Positions 1 to 8,388 are shown, counted from the stretch's first letter. The stretch: 35,259 nucleotides of DNA from JACQRW01 sp964371935 (GCA_964371935.1 CAYJOT010000005.1:1-35259); one strand, 5' to 3'. The notes: generated by a model from the letters alone, not told the origin. Program-made: numbers and translations.

Positions 1-10
1 GATGTCAAAT

Positions 11-847
11 TCAAGCCGGCTTGTATGTCTTCAAAAACTTCTTCGCGTCCGCAATGCCCATGTCCACGCAGGCGTTGAGACGCGCTTTGTTGGTGTCAAG
101 AATTGATTTGAGGGGAAGTTGAGTTTTGGGCCGGATGATTTTAAGGCGCGGTTCGTTTTCAAGCCCTTGTTCAATTTCCTGGAAACGAAATTTTAATGTT
201 CTAATTAGCTGCGCGACGTGCTTTGGCATACCCATTGCCAGCAGATGAGAAAATGTATCGTACCTGTTCCCCACCAAAAATCCTTTTGGTTTGTTGTAAA
301 CGACGACGACTTCGTCATGCCCGTCAGCGAGTGCTTTCGCAAATGGTAGCGGATCGGATAAAGACCCATCAACGTAAGGAATACCGCCAATGATTATCGG
401 TGGGTGAAGAAATGGCATAGCAGAAGATGCGTTCATGATGTCAAATATATTTTGACACGTTGGCTGCATATACACCAATCTGCCTGTACGTTGCTCAGTT
501 AATGCAAAAACTAATTGGGTAGAAATTTGATTAAGGGTTTCAACATACAGAAAGGTCTCTCCTTTCTGTAAGATTCGCGCAACATATTCAAGGTCAATTA
601 TGTTCCGACCATGTAACGGATTCAGAAAATTAATAAACTTTCTCCCATCCATATATTTTCTCCAAAGATTCTCTCCGGAGTCAGACTGATTCAATACAAA
701 ATGTGTTGCGGCATATGTCCCAGCAGAACAACCATAGATAGAATCAAAATAATCCGAACCAAGAGCCCGGCAAAGCGTAACAATAACACCCGCATCATAC
801 GCGCCTCGCAACGCCCCCATGCCAATCACCAATGCTCGTTTTTTCAT
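11..847 (-). CDS. Patatin-like phospholipase/acyl hydrolase
   Basis: A 278-residue protein with the patatin layout: a glycine-rich oxyanion region GMGALRGAYDAG at residues 9-20, the nucleophile elbow GCSAG with Ser41, and the partner of the Ser-Asp dyad in VDGS (Asp160). Patatins hydrolyse ester bonds of phospholipids or other acyl lipids and release fatty acids. No signal peptide is obvious, so it probably acts in the cytoplasm or at the inner membrane face. Its ATG overlaps the TGA of the upstream acyl-ligase/ACP/PlsC fusion by 4 bases (ATGA), which suggests translational coupling. Inference: the lipase supplies free fatty acids that the fusion enzyme reactivates. The substrate cannot be told from sequence. 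Confidence 0.88.
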   Translation of the reverse strand: MKKRALVIGMGALRGAYDAGVIVTLCRALGSDYFDSIYGCSAGTYAATHFVLNQSDSGENLWRKYMDGRKFINFLNPLHGRNIIDLEYVARILQKGETFLYVETLNQISTQLVFALTEQRTGRLVYMQPTCQNIFDIMNASSAMPFLHPPIIIGGIPYVDGSLSDPLPFAKALADGHDEVVVVYNKPKGFLVGNRYDTFSHLLAMGMPKHVAQLIRTLKFRFQEIEQGLENEPRLKIIRPKTQLPLKSILDTNKARLNACVDMGIADAKKFLKTYKPA

Positions 848-3318
848 GATAAATCAATTATTGCCTGTCGGGATTTTTCCACAATCTCGCTTGGGGATTC
901 TTGTTTGAAATAAATGGCTTTGCCAAATCGTATTGTTACCTTGCCTCGTTTCGGAAATGCAGCGCCGCGCGGGAATACATTTTCTATACCTGAAACTTTT
1001 ATTGGGACGACCGGAACTTTCAATTCCTTAACCATTAATCCAAGTCCCGCTTGAAATGGTAGCATATTTTCATCCCGTGTGCGCTCGCCTTCGGGAAAGA
1101 TGAGGATATTATTGCCGCCATCAATAAGTTTCCCCATGTGTTCAAGCGTTTTTCGAAACCCGCGTTCTTGAGGCAACATAAACAGATTGAAAAACAGCGT
1201 GCCATACTCATACGCGAACCGCTTCCATAATCGTTTGAGCATATGAGTATCCTTAAAGAAAAACTCTTCCCATGCCGCAGTGGCGGTGCTGTAGCGCACC
1301 TTTCGCGGAAGAGCATAGTAGATCGCCGGTTGGTCAAAATAACTGATATGATTTGAAATAAATATGACCGGTGTGCCCTTTACTATATTGTCAAGATTAT
1401 TTAATCCACGTATATCAAAAATAAAGAAAAAATGCGCAATAGGAATGTGTAAAAAATCAACTATTTTACGAACAATGGTAGCCCATTTTCCCGCAGTCCA
1501 TAGGCGCAGATTATGAAGCGCCTTATATTTTTCCCGTTTCTCAATAAACGAGCGCAAATCGCCGACGGTTGTTTTTTGGGTAATAAACGTATCTTCCAGA
1601 TCAAGCCGGAACTCCTGCTCAATAAAGCTGACAAGTTCAAGACGGCCGATTGAAGTGAGACCCATGTCAGCTACCAATAAGGAGCTATCTTTAATTTCAT
1701 CGGCTGGCTTGCTGGTTACTTTGCTGATAAGGTACACGAGTTTGTCTTGAGTGTGAGAAGCGTTGGATTTCATGCCCTGTGCGACACGATCCCGCACTTG
1801 AAACCTGCGAATTTTCAATGTGGTTGTTTTTGGAAATTCCGGCTCGTCCCAGAGCGAGAAACCGGTAATCTGTTGCTGTGGGTCTAATTTTTCATTGGCT
1901 TTTTGGATAATTTCTTCCGGCTTTGTCGCAGTGTCAACGATCAATACGGCATGCACTTCTTCGCCTTCCCCGCTGTTTACACCAACTACGCACGATTCCC
2001 GTACGCCCGCGAGCGCGTTGAGCACACGCTCCACATCTTCGGGAAATATATTTACTCCGGCACCGGTCACGATCATTTCTTTTCTTCGTCCTTTGATAAA
2101 CAGATTGCCCTCCGTGTCAAAAGCGCCCAGATCGCCTGTTTGAAACCAGCCGTCAGGAGTAAACGCTTCCCGTGTGGCAACGTCGTTGTGATAATACCCG
2201 GAAAAAATATTGTCGCCTTTTGCCATTATCTCGTTGTTTTGGATTTTGAGTCCAACGCCGGGAAGGGTTTGCCCCGCGGATCCCATGACTTGTTTTTCTA
2301 TTGTCGTGAGCGCCAAAACCGGCGAGCACTCGGTCAGTCCGTAGCCCTCAAGCACGTCAAAACCCAATGCCTGCCAGAATCGCCACACCTCCGCGTCAAG
2401 CGGAGCGCCGCCCGAGACAAAGAATGCAAAATGTCTTCCAAATTTTTTGTGTACGGGGAAAAATAATTTTTTCCGCAGTTCTTTTTTCAGAGAACCGGTA
2501 TGCCGTATAAGCCATACCGCTATTCCTCCAAGATGTTTACGCGCCAATTCGCGTTCAATCGAGCTTTTGAGCGCCTGCAAAAGCCGCGGAACCATAATTG
2601 CCACATACATATCCTCTGCGGCAAACGCCTCCATAAGCGCGCTTGGCTTGAGCGTGCGAAGATACACGATCGAACTGCCGCAGGAGAGCGGTATCAAAAA
2701 TCCTCCCATTTGCTCCAGCGTGTGCGAAAGAGGCAAAAGGGAGAGAAACTTCCACTTCGGTCCGACCGGAGGCATGGACTTCTTTATTTGTGAAAGATTA
2801 GCCGTGAGATTCCGGTGGGTCAACACCACCCCTTTTGGATCACCAGTGCTTCCGGATGTATAGATGATTTCCACCATGTCACCGGGACTGCTCTCCGCAA
2901 CTGTTGCTATTGGGGATATATCTTCAAGAAGATATTCCAGTTCTTCCATCAGCAGAGAGTTTTTGGCTGTAATCTTGTCTAATTTGTACTGGCTCTGAAT
3001 AATAAGTTTGCTTTGGGTAAGCTCTGCAATCATTTGCGCCCGTTCCTTGCCGGACATAAAATCAACCGGCACCACTATTGCCCCGCGCGCAACAATACCC
3101 CAAAACGCAATCCCCCACCACGGACTGTTTGGCGCCCACAGGAGCACGCGATCGCCTTTCTGAATACCACGCTCTTCAAGCAGACGCGCCATCTTGAGCG
3201 AAAGAGTATAGAGTTCCCGATATGAGAAAACAAATCGGCGCACACCAGTGCGGTACACAAAAGCGGTCGCATCACCTCGTTCTTTGAATGTTTCAAAAAG
3301 ATCAGTGAGGATTTTCAT
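844..3318 (-). CDS. Fusion: acyl-AMP ligase + acyl carrier protein + PlsC acyltransferase
   Basis: An 824-residue three-domain protein. Residues 1-515 are an AMP-forming acyl ligase: YTSGSTGDPKGV at 153-164, GYGLTE at 325-330, TGDLG at 394-398, and a C-terminal lysine in TLKIRR (K502; most homologues have Gly before this Lys). Residues about 525-597 are an acyl carrier protein, with the phosphopantetheine serine in GLTSIGRLELV (Ser556). Residues about 640-824 are a PlsC-type 1-acylglycerol-phosphate acyltransferase with NHISYFD (H657-X4-D662) and FPEGERTRD (741-749). Inferred reaction: a free fatty acid is adenylated, loaded on the built-in ACP and transferred to a glycerophosphate acceptor. 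E. coli Aas has the opposite domain order and no internal ACP. Overlaps the patatin gene downstream and alr upstream by 4 bases each. Confidence 0.92.
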   Translation of the reverse strand: MKILTDLFETFKERGDATAFVYRTGVRRFVFSYRELYTLSLKMARLLEERGIQKGDRVLLWAPNSPWWGIAFWGIVARGAIVVPVDFMSGKERAQMIAELTQSKLIIQSQYKLDKITAKNSLLMEELEYLLEDISPIATVAESSPGDMVEIIYTSGSTGDPKGVVLTHRNLTANLSQIKKSMPPVGPKWKFLSLLPLSHTLEQMGGFLIPLSCGSSIVYLRTLKPSALMEAFAAEDMYVAIMVPRLLQALKSSIERELARKHLGGIAVWLIRHTGSLKKELRKKLFFPVHKKFGRHFAFFVSGGAPLDAEVWRFWQALGFDVLEGYGLTECSPVLALTTIEKQVMGSAGQTLPGVGLKIQNNEIMAKGDNIFSGYYHNDVATREAFTPDGWFQTGDLGAFDTEGNLFIKGRRKEMIVTGAGVNIFPEDVERVLNALAGVRESCVVGVNSGEGEEVHAVLIVDTATKPEEIIQKANEKLDPQQQITGFSLWDEPEFPKTTTLKIRRFQVRDRVAQGMKSNASHTQDKLVYLISKVTSKPADEIKDSSLLVADMGLTSIGRLELVSFIEQEFRLDLEDTFITQKTTVGDLRSFIEKREKYKALHNLRLWTAGKWATIVRKIVDFLHIPIAHFFFIFDIRGLNNLDNIVKGTPVIFISNHISYFDQPAIYYALPRKVRYSTATAAWEEFFFKDTHMLKRLWKRFAYEYGTLFFNLFMLPQERGFRKTLEHMGKLIDGGNNILIFPEGERTRDENMLPFQAGLGLMVKELKVPVVPIKVSGIENVFPRGAAFPKRGKVTIRFGKAIYFKQESPSEIVEKSRQAIIDLS

Positions 3319-4475
3319 TTCATGGTTCGTTTAATGAGCGGATTGATCCGCGTGAGAAATTCGTATGCGGTGGTATTGATTTTGGCGGCAAGCTCGTCGG
3401 CGAAAACCGCCTCTTTGCCTTGCGTTCCGATCAACACCACCTCGTCTCCGACCCGCGCGTTTGGAATATCGGTCACGTCAATCACGGTCATGTCCATCGA
3501 GATTCTGCCAAGCACTTTTGCGCGCTTTCCACGAACCAGCATCTGTCCGATTTTGGAAAGCCCGCGGTCATACCCGTGCCAATAACCGATCGGGATCACT
3601 GCCATGATCGTATCGCGTGATACGCGTTCGCATCCATCATACCCCACACGCGACCCTTTGGGAATTTTTTTTACCTCCGCGATGATCGACTTCCAGGCGA
3701 GCACCGGCATCAATTCCATCCTATTGGCTGTTCGCTTTTTACTATTGGCTTTCTTTGTTTCTTCCGACGGCCAATACCCGTACAACCCCATGCCGATCCG
3801 CACCATATCAAGATGCGCTTCGGGAAAAAGCAGCGTGCCACCAGTTGCCGAGGCATGACACACGAGATTCTGGAAATTGGATCGCTGGAAATTAGAAACG
3901 ATTTCTTGAAATTGCCCGAATTGAGACAGTGTATATATGGTGTCGTTCGGATCTTTTGCCGATGCAAAGTGTGTATAGATGCCTGCGGGAATAAGTTTTT
4001 TCCGTTTGAGTGCGGCAAGAAGTTTGGGGATTTGGTCCGGCATAAATCCCTGCCGGTGCATGCCGGTGTCAATTTTCAGATGAAACGCCGGACGCGGCTC
4101 TACGGCAGCAAGAGCCGTCAATGCGTCAAAATTGGAAATGGTGAGCATGATATCGTGGCATGTGGCATCGGCAACGCGAGACGGCAGAGTGTACCCAAGC
4201 ACCAGAATCGGATTCTTAATCCCGTCTTTGCGCAACCGGAGTGCTTCGACAATCGAATCCACCCCGAACCAAATTTCTTTTTTTTGAAAATTAGAAATTG
4301 AAAATTGAAAATTCACGAGTTGCCTTGCAGCGAGCGAAAGCCCATGTCCGTACGCATTGGATTTTATCACCGCCATCAGCCGCGTTTCACCCAGGATAAT
4401 ACGCAAAAATTGCTCCACATTGCGGCGGAGCGCGCGAGTATCTATTTCGACCCATGTACGAACATCAGACCCCAT
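3315..4475 (-). CDS. alr: Alanine racemase (PLP-dependent)
   Basis: A 386-residue fold-type III alanine racemase that makes D-alanine for peptidoglycan. The PLP lysine is K38 in VIKSNAYGHG. The second catalytic base is expected at Tyr279 in RVGYDG, and the C-terminal domain has the family RISMDMT segment (324-330). The ATG gives the usual N-terminal length. It sits 6 bases after serS and its stop overlaps the acyl-ligase fusion start by 4 bases. Three stretches look foreign to the family: residues 55-67 (NFQFSISNFQKKE), 194-203 (SNFQRSNFQN) and 241-252 (KKANSKKRTANR). Their DNA is low-complexity or repeated and is described separately. The catalytic residues lie outside these stretches, so the enzyme is probably active. 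Confidence 0.93.
   Translation of the reverse strand: MGSDVRTWVEIDTRALRRNVEQFLRIILGETRLMAVIKSNAYGHGLSLAARQLVNFQFSISNFQKKEIWFGVDSIVEALRLRKDGIKNPILVLGYTLPSRVADATCHDIMLTISNFDALTALAAVEPRPAFHLKIDTGMHRQGFMPDQIPKLLAALKRKKLIPAGIYTHFASAKDPNDTIYTLSQFGQFQEIVSNFQRSNFQNLVCHASATGGTLLFPEAHLDMVRIGMGLYGYWPSEETKKANSKKRTANRMELMPVLAWKSIIAEVKKIPKGSRVGYDGCERVSRDTIMAVIPIGYWHGYDRGLSKIGQMLVRGKRAKVLGRISMDMTVIDVTDIPNARVGDEVVLIGTQGKEAVFADELAAKINTTAYEFLTRINPLIKRTMK
3722..3750. repeat. Repeat-derived in-frame insert in alr (CTATTGGCT pair)
   Basis: CTATTGGCT occurs twice within 29 bases (about 3721-3729 and 3742-3750), separated by a T-rich spacer, and encodes residues around 241-252 of alanine racemase. The same word occurs around the four-helix-bundle gene at 5821-5831, 6208-6219 and 6221-6232. 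This suggests a dispersed short repeat tolerated inside the coding sequence. Confidence 0.6.
3866..3898. repeat. Repeat-derived in-frame insert in alr (GGAAATTGG/GGAAATTAG pair)
   Basis: Two near-identical A/T-rich units (TGGAAATTGGA and TGGAAATTAGA) lie back to back and encode SNFQRSNFQ in alanine racemase. The NFQ-type peptide also appears at residues 55-64 from another A/T-rich tract, so both are probably products of one microrepeat type. Confidence 0.5.
4280..4313. repeat. Low-complexity AATTGAAA-type tract inside alr
   Basis: An A/T-rich tract of repeated GAAAATT/GAAATTG units within the alr coding sequence. It encodes residues about 55-66 (NFQFSISNFQKK) and lengthens the region just after the PLP-lysine motif. 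The composition differs sharply from the surrounding coding DNA. Confidence 0.6.
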
Positions 4476-4481
4476 AATACG

Positions 4482-5801
4482 CTATTTTTTGCCAATATGC
4501 TCAACACCTCCCATATATGGCCGCAGCGCTTTTGGAATTTCAATGGAGCCATTCGCCTGCTGGTAATTTTCCAGGATGGCGATGAGGGTGCGGCCGATGG
4601 CGAATACGGTGGCATCGTTGGTGTGGAGGAACTCGACAAAACCGTCCGATTTTCTCACTTTTGTGTTGAGACGACGGGTCTGGTAATCGGTAGTGTAATC
4701 CGCAGAGTGCGTTTCGCGGTATTTATTTTGACCCGGCATCCAGCAGTTGATGTCAACATGGTGGCTGCACGGCTCATCTGTATCTCCGCTGCAACTCAAT
4801 ACCACCTGATACGGCAGGCCCAATGCGCGAACCAAGTGCTCCTGAATCGCGACGAAAAAGAGATGCTCTTGAAAAGCATCCTTACCTAGGGTGAATGACC
4901 CCATTTCAACTTTATCAAATTGGTGCACACGAAAGATACCGTGCGTATCTTTGCCATATGAGCCGGCCTCTCTGCGGAAACACGTGGAGAATGTGACATA
5001 GCGCAACGGGAGCTTGTCTTCGGGTATTGTTTCATTCATGTGCAGCGGGACCAGAGTATGTTCACCGCTACCAATAAGATAGAGATCGTCATCAGCAAGA
5101 CGATAGCGTTCTTCTTTGGTTGCCTCGCTCAACCGCGCCGTTTTGGTATACACTTCAGGCCTGATCATAAGCGGAACGGCAACGGGAATAAACACCGCAT
5201 CAGAGACACTTCCCTCAATCGTCTCTCCAATATGGTGCAACGTCTCCCGCGAGCTTAAGGTATCAAACGCAAACCGAATCAGCGCAAATTGCAATAATAC
5301 TAAATCCCCCTTCAGATAGGTAAATCGCGCGCCAGATACTTCCGCCGCTTTCTCCATATCAATAACGCCAAGCTGCTCTCCAAGCGCTATATGGTCTTTT
5401 GGCTCAAACGAAAATTGCGGAATCTCTCCCCACGTGCGAAGTACCTTATTTTCTGAATCATCTTTGCCAACAGACACGTCCGGATGCAGCAGATTCGGAA
5501 TCTGATACATGAGCGCCTCAAACTCCTCCTCAAGCGTTTTCATCTCGAACTCAATGTGAGCAAGCTTTTCTTTTGTGCTGCGCGACTCAGCGATTTTCTG
5601 TTCCCGATCTGTTCCGGCAGCACCCGCGATCTCGTCGGAAATTATATTCTGCCTATTGCGCATCTCATCCACTTCCCCGATTTTGGCACGCCGCCGCTCA
5701 TCCAGATCAAGCAGATAGTCCACATCAAAACTCACATTGCGATCTGCAAGCGACTGTTTTACCTTTTCCGGATGTTCGCGAATGAATTTTATATCAAGCA
5801 T
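4482..5801 (-). CDS. serS: Seryl-tRNA synthetase
   Basis: A 439-residue class II synthetase that charges tRNA-Ser. The N-terminal antiparallel coiled-coil arm covers about residues 30-105 (rich in E, K and R heptads). The catalytic domain shows GSGEHTL (244-250), class II motif 2 from FSTCFRREAGSYGKDTHG (271-288) to FRVHQFDKVE, and motif 3 near the C terminus (GSIEIPKALRPYMGG). Length is normal for the family and the ATG gives the standard start MLDIKFIREHPE. It is followed after 6 bases by alr and heads the alr/acyl-ligase/patatin gene run. It is separated from the upstream four-helix-bundle gene by a short gap holding one arm of an inverted repeat. Confidence 0.96.
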   Translation of the reverse strand: MLDIKFIREHPEKVKQSLADRNVSFDVDYLLDLDERRRAKIGEVDEMRNRQNIISDEIAGAAGTDREQKIAESRSTKEKLAHIEFEMKTLEEEFEALMYQIPNLLHPDVSVGKDDSENKVLRTWGEIPQFSFEPKDHIALGEQLGVIDMEKAAEVSGARFTYLKGDLVLLQFALIRFAFDTLSSRETLHHIGETIEGSVSDAVFIPVAVPLMIRPEVYTKTARLSEATKEERYRLADDDLYLIGSGEHTLVPLHMNETIPEDKLPLRYVTFSTCFRREAGSYGKDTHGIFRVHQFDKVEMGSFTLGKDAFQEHLFFVAIQEHLVRALGLPYQVVLSCSGDTDEPCSHHVDINCWMPGQNKYRETHSADYTTDYQTRRLNTKVRKSDGFVEFLHTNDATVFAIGRTLIAILENYQQANGSIEIPKALRPYMGGVEHIGKK

Positions 5802-5819
5802 AGAAGTAGTAATTAGTGA

Positions 5820-6232
5820 TTAGCCAATAGTTGGATCAAGAAATTCCTTGGGAAAGCGTTGCAATCATTCTATAGAGCATTTTCTGTATTTCTTCAAGAA
5901 GCGCACTCAACTTGTTGAAATCGCCATCTTTCATGAAACTAAGTTCGTGACTAATAATGAGTCGGGTCTCTACTTCTGCTGCTGAGCTAAAAGCAATCAA
6001 GAGGAATTGCCGGTATTCTCTCCGGTGTTTTCTGGCGAAACCTTCTGCGATATTAGAAGGAATCGCGACAGTTGCCCTTCGTATCTGTGAAGTCAAGCCG
6101 AATATCTCGGCTTTTGGAAAAATTTCAGTCGTACTATAAATCATTTTCGTGAGCGTGATGGACTTCTGCCATACGATTAATTCTTTGTAGGATTGCATTT
6201 TAATCTCACTATTGGCTAAACACTATTGGCTA
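5820..6232. repeat. Inverted and direct TTAGCCAATAGT repeats bracketing the four-helix-bundle gene
   Basis: TTAGCCAATAGT at 5820-5831 is the exact reverse complement of ACTATTGGCTAA at 6208-6219, a perfect 12-base inverted pair enclosing the four-helix-bundle CDS. CACTATTGGCTA is also directly repeated at 6207-6218 and 6221-6232, and the second copy supplies the lysS TAG stop. This could be a cassette or insertion boundary, or simply spread of a short repeat. Confidence 0.6.
5836..6198 (-). CDS. Four helix bundle protein (23S rRNA intervening-sequence / bAvd-like)
   Basis: A 120-residue all-helical protein whose opening (YKELIVWQKSITLTKMIYS) and core (FGLTSQIRRATVAIPSNIAEG) match the four-helix-bundle family first seen in 23S rRNA intervening sequences and related to the accessory protein of diversity-generating retroelements. 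No rRNA, reverse transcriptase or variable repeat is present here, so it is a stand-alone member. It forms pentameric barrels in studied relatives; function is unknown and nucleic-acid binding is likely. It lies between lysS and serS, bracketed by a 12-base inverted repeat, which suggests acquisition as a small cassette. Confidence 0.88.
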   Translation of the reverse strand: MQSYKELIVWQKSITLTKMIYSTTEIFPKAEIFGLTSQIRRATVAIPSNIAEGFARKHRREYRQFLLIAFSSAAEVETRLIISHELSFMKDGDFNKLSALLEEIQKMLYRMIATLSQGIS

Positions 6233-7702
6233 TTTACTCTCCTTCGGTCTCATAGTCGGAAACAATACCACTTCGCGGATGTTTTTCTGGTTGGTCAGGA
6301 ACATGACTAAGCGGTCTATGCCAATGCCAAGCCCGGCTGCAGGCGGCATGCCGTGCTCCATGGCTTCGAGAAAGTCCTCATCGAGCCGCATGGCTTCCTC
6401 CTCCCCTTCCTTGCTGCTGCGCTCCTGCTCTTCAAAACGCTCGCGCTGGTCTATGGGATCGTTCAACTCCGCAAACGCATTGGTCAACTCAAGGCCGTTT
6501 ACGATGAGTTGGAAACGCCGCACTTCATCTGGATGGTTTTCCCATTTTTTTGCAAGCGGAGAAATATCAAGCGGGTGGTGCGTTATGAACGTGGGCTGCA
6601 CCAGATACGGGCGGCATATTTTTTTGTAAATCTCATCCGCAATCTTGCCTTTTGATTCATGGGCACCGGTCTCAATCCCGAGCTGGCGCCCTCGCTGTGC
6701 AAGAGAATCCCGCGTCTCAGCATCGTAATCCGTGATGAGCGCGTACCGGGCAAGCAAATCTTTGAAAGCAATTCTGGCAAACGGTTTTTTGAAGGCAATT
6801 TCTTTGCCGTCCTGTTCGATTTTTGAACCGTGAAAAAATTCTTTTACCAGACCGCAAAATAGATTTTCCACAAAACCCATCATGTCTTCTTCGTCCCAAT
6901 ATGCCGCATAGCACTCAAGCATGGTAAATTCCGGACTGTGCGTGACGTCAATGCCTTCGTTGCGGAAATCTTTTCCGATTTCATATATCCGCTCCAATCC
7001 CCCGACCAGTAAGCGTTTCAGATAGAGCTCCTTTGCAATTCGCAGATAGAGATCAAGATCCAGCGCGTTGTGGTGCGTGACAAACGGCTTGGCAAGCGTA
7101 CCCCCGGGAATCGGGTGGAATGTCGGCGTCTCAACTTCGAGAAACCCCTCTTTCTCGTGAAATTTCCGGATAAACGTGATGATGGCAGAACGCATACGGA
7201 AACGTTGCCGCACTTCTTCGCTCATAATGAGATCAAGGTAGCGTTTGCGAAAGCGTTCTTCCACGTCTTGCAACCCGTGCCATTTTTCCGGCAGTGGCAA
7301 CAATGATTTAGCAAGTATTGCCCATTGTTTTGTCTCAATTGTTTTCTCCCCACGCTTGGTTTCAAAAAGAATCCCCTCCGCGCCCAGAAAATCGCCGATG
7401 TCAACCGTTGCGAGCATACACTCATACTGCTCATCGCCGAGCGTATCACGCTTCATCAAGACCTGTATTTTCCCGCTCTCGTCCTGCACGTCAAAAAACG
7501 CAGCGCCCCCGTGCTCGCGTTTTGCCATAACGCGCCCGGCAATCCCTGCGTTTTTTTCCGATGTGGAAAGCGCCGTGAATTTTTTCAGCAGCTTCGCAAC
7601 GCTATGCGTCCGGCGCGTTTGTGCCGGATACGGATTGACCCCCTGTTCAAAAAGTGTCGCGCGTTTTCGCACCCGCTCATTGCGAATATCTTCCAAAGCC
7701 AT
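6230..7702 (-). CDS. lysS: Lysyl-tRNA synthetase, class II
   Basis: A 490-residue class II synthetase. The N-terminal OB fold lies at about residues 55-150, motif 1 begins near RSAIITFIRKFHEKEGF, motif 2 is in YEIGKDFRNEGIDVTHSPEF, and motif 3 is AAGLGIGIDRLVMFL near the C terminus. It charges tRNA-Lys. The ATG at 7702 gives the common start MALEDIRNERVRK. A TATAGT element ends 8 bases before this ATG, so the mRNA is probably leaderless or almost so. Its stop codon is supplied by a copy of the CACTATTGGCTA repeat. The next gene downstream is the four-helix-bundle protein. Confidence 0.96.
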   Translation of the reverse strand: MALEDIRNERVRKRATLFEQGVNPYPAQTRRTHSVAKLLKKFTALSTSEKNAGIAGRVMAKREHGGAAFFDVQDESGKIQVLMKRDTLGDEQYECMLATVDIGDFLGAEGILFETKRGEKTIETKQWAILAKSLLPLPEKWHGLQDVEERFRKRYLDLIMSEEVRQRFRMRSAIITFIRKFHEKEGFLEVETPTFHPIPGGTLAKPFVTHHNALDLDLYLRIAKELYLKRLLVGGLERIYEIGKDFRNEGIDVTHSPEFTMLECYAAYWDEEDMMGFVENLFCGLVKEFFHGSKIEQDGKEIAFKKPFARIAFKDLLARYALITDYDAETRDSLAQRGRQLGIETGAHESKGKIADEIYKKICRPYLVQPTFITHHPLDISPLAKKWENHPDEVRRFQLIVNGLELTNAFAELNDPIDQRERFEEQERSSKEGEEEAMRLDEDFLEAMEHGMPPAAGLGIGIDRLVMFLTNQKNIREVVLFPTMRPKESK

Positions 7703-7710
7703 ATGCAGCT

Positions 7711-7716
7711 ACTATA
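7711..7716 (-). promoter_or_regulatory. Probable -10 element for lysS (leaderless)
   Basis: TATAGT on the minus strand lies 8 bases upstream of the lysS ATG, which places the expected transcription start at or within a base or two of the start codon. No clear -35 box is seen; the upstream stretch is pyrimidine-rich. Confidence 0.5.
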
Positions 7717-7752
7717 ACGCAAAAAGGTGAAAAAGGAAAGGAGACAAGAATT

Positions 7753-7844
7753 ACCAAAATTTTATACCGATAGGATAAAAACTTTGGTAGCGGTATGATG
7801 TCACGAGAACAGACAAAGGGCGCAAGATTTTTTCTTGGCCCTTA
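7753..7844. terminator. Two hairpins between greA and lysS; weak bidirectional terminator
   Basis: First hairpin 7753-7788: ACCAAAATTTTAT pairs with ATAAAAACTTTGGT around a 9-base loop. Second hairpin 7817-7844: AAGGGC(G)CAAGA pairs with TCTTGGCCCTT. Neither has a long U tract, so strength is uncertain. Both lie downstream of the greA stop. Confidence 0.45.
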
Positions 7845-7892
7845 TGATTCCTCTGTCTTTACGACTTGCAATTTCTGTCAAATCGAAAAAAA

Positions 7893-8348
7893 TTAACTGA
7901 TCTTTTTGATCGTATAGACAGTAACACCGCTTGGTGTTTTTACATCGGCAGCATCGCCTACGCGCTTGCCCAGAAATGCTTTGCCAAGAGGTGACTCGTT
8001 GGAGATTTTGCCTTCCGTGGGGCTTGCCTCTTCCGAACCCACGATGGTGTACGTTTCTTCTCCGTGGCGCGACTGTACCACTACGGTAGAGCCGATCGCG
8101 ACTTTATCGGTCTGGGAACCCTTATGAATGAGCACGGTATCGCGAAGCGTGTCTTCAAGTTCCGCAATCTGCGACTCGACCAATGACTGCTCTTCTTTTG
8201 TTTCCTGGTATTCCGCGTTTTCCGACAAATCGCCAAGCGTTTTTGCATGCTCAAGACGCTCGGCAATTTCTTTCCGTTTTTTCGTCTTGAGCGCATGGAG
8301 ACGCTCTTTTAACTCTTCCAGACCCTCCTCTGATATATATGAAGACAT
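7893..8348 (-). CDS. greA: Transcription elongation factor GreA
   Basis: A 151-residue GreA. The N-terminal coiled coil spans about residues 5-75 (GLEELKERLHALKTKKRKEI through the NAEYQETKEEQ segment) and carries the acidic tip that enters the RNA polymerase secondary channel. The FKBP-like C-terminal domain ends with GKAFLGKRVGDAADVKTPSG. It rescues backtracked polymerase by stimulating transcript cleavage. Length is slightly under the usual 158. It is expressed from its own near-consensus promoter (8360-8388) and appears to be monocistronic. Confidence 0.95.
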   Translation of the reverse strand: MSSYISEEGLEELKERLHALKTKKRKEIAERLEHAKTLGDLSENAEYQETKEEQSLVESQIAELEDTLRDTVLIHKGSQTDKVAIGSTVVVQSRHGEETYTIVGSEEASPTEGKISNESPLGKAFLGKRVGDAADVKTPSGVTVYTIKKIS

Positions 8349-8359
8349 ATTGGTCTCAA

Positions 8360-8388
8360 AGTATATGGCAAATCGAAAATCCTGTCAA
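8360..8388 (-). promoter_or_regulatory. Near-consensus sigma-70 type promoter of greA
   Basis: On the minus strand TTGACA (8383-8388) and TATACT (8360-8365) are separated by exactly 17 bases. The ATG follows the -10 by 11 bases, giving a 5' leader of only about 5 nucleotides and no room for a Shine-Dalgarno site. A GATAGT/ACTATC hairpin (8391-8408) sits just upstream of the -35 box. Confidence 0.85.

Noticed and set aside
326..361. PFAKALADG in the patatin gene resembles the PAFAKAMADK repeat peptide
   Set aside because: The DNA differs at most third codon positions and the segment fits the normal patatin sequence after the catalytic Asp, so it is coincidence.
1820..2863. Long plus-strand open frames opposite the acyl-ligase fusion, and similar frames opposite PBP2, lysS and mreB
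   Set aside because: They are antisense shadows of clearly conserved genes, with no start signals or family motifs.
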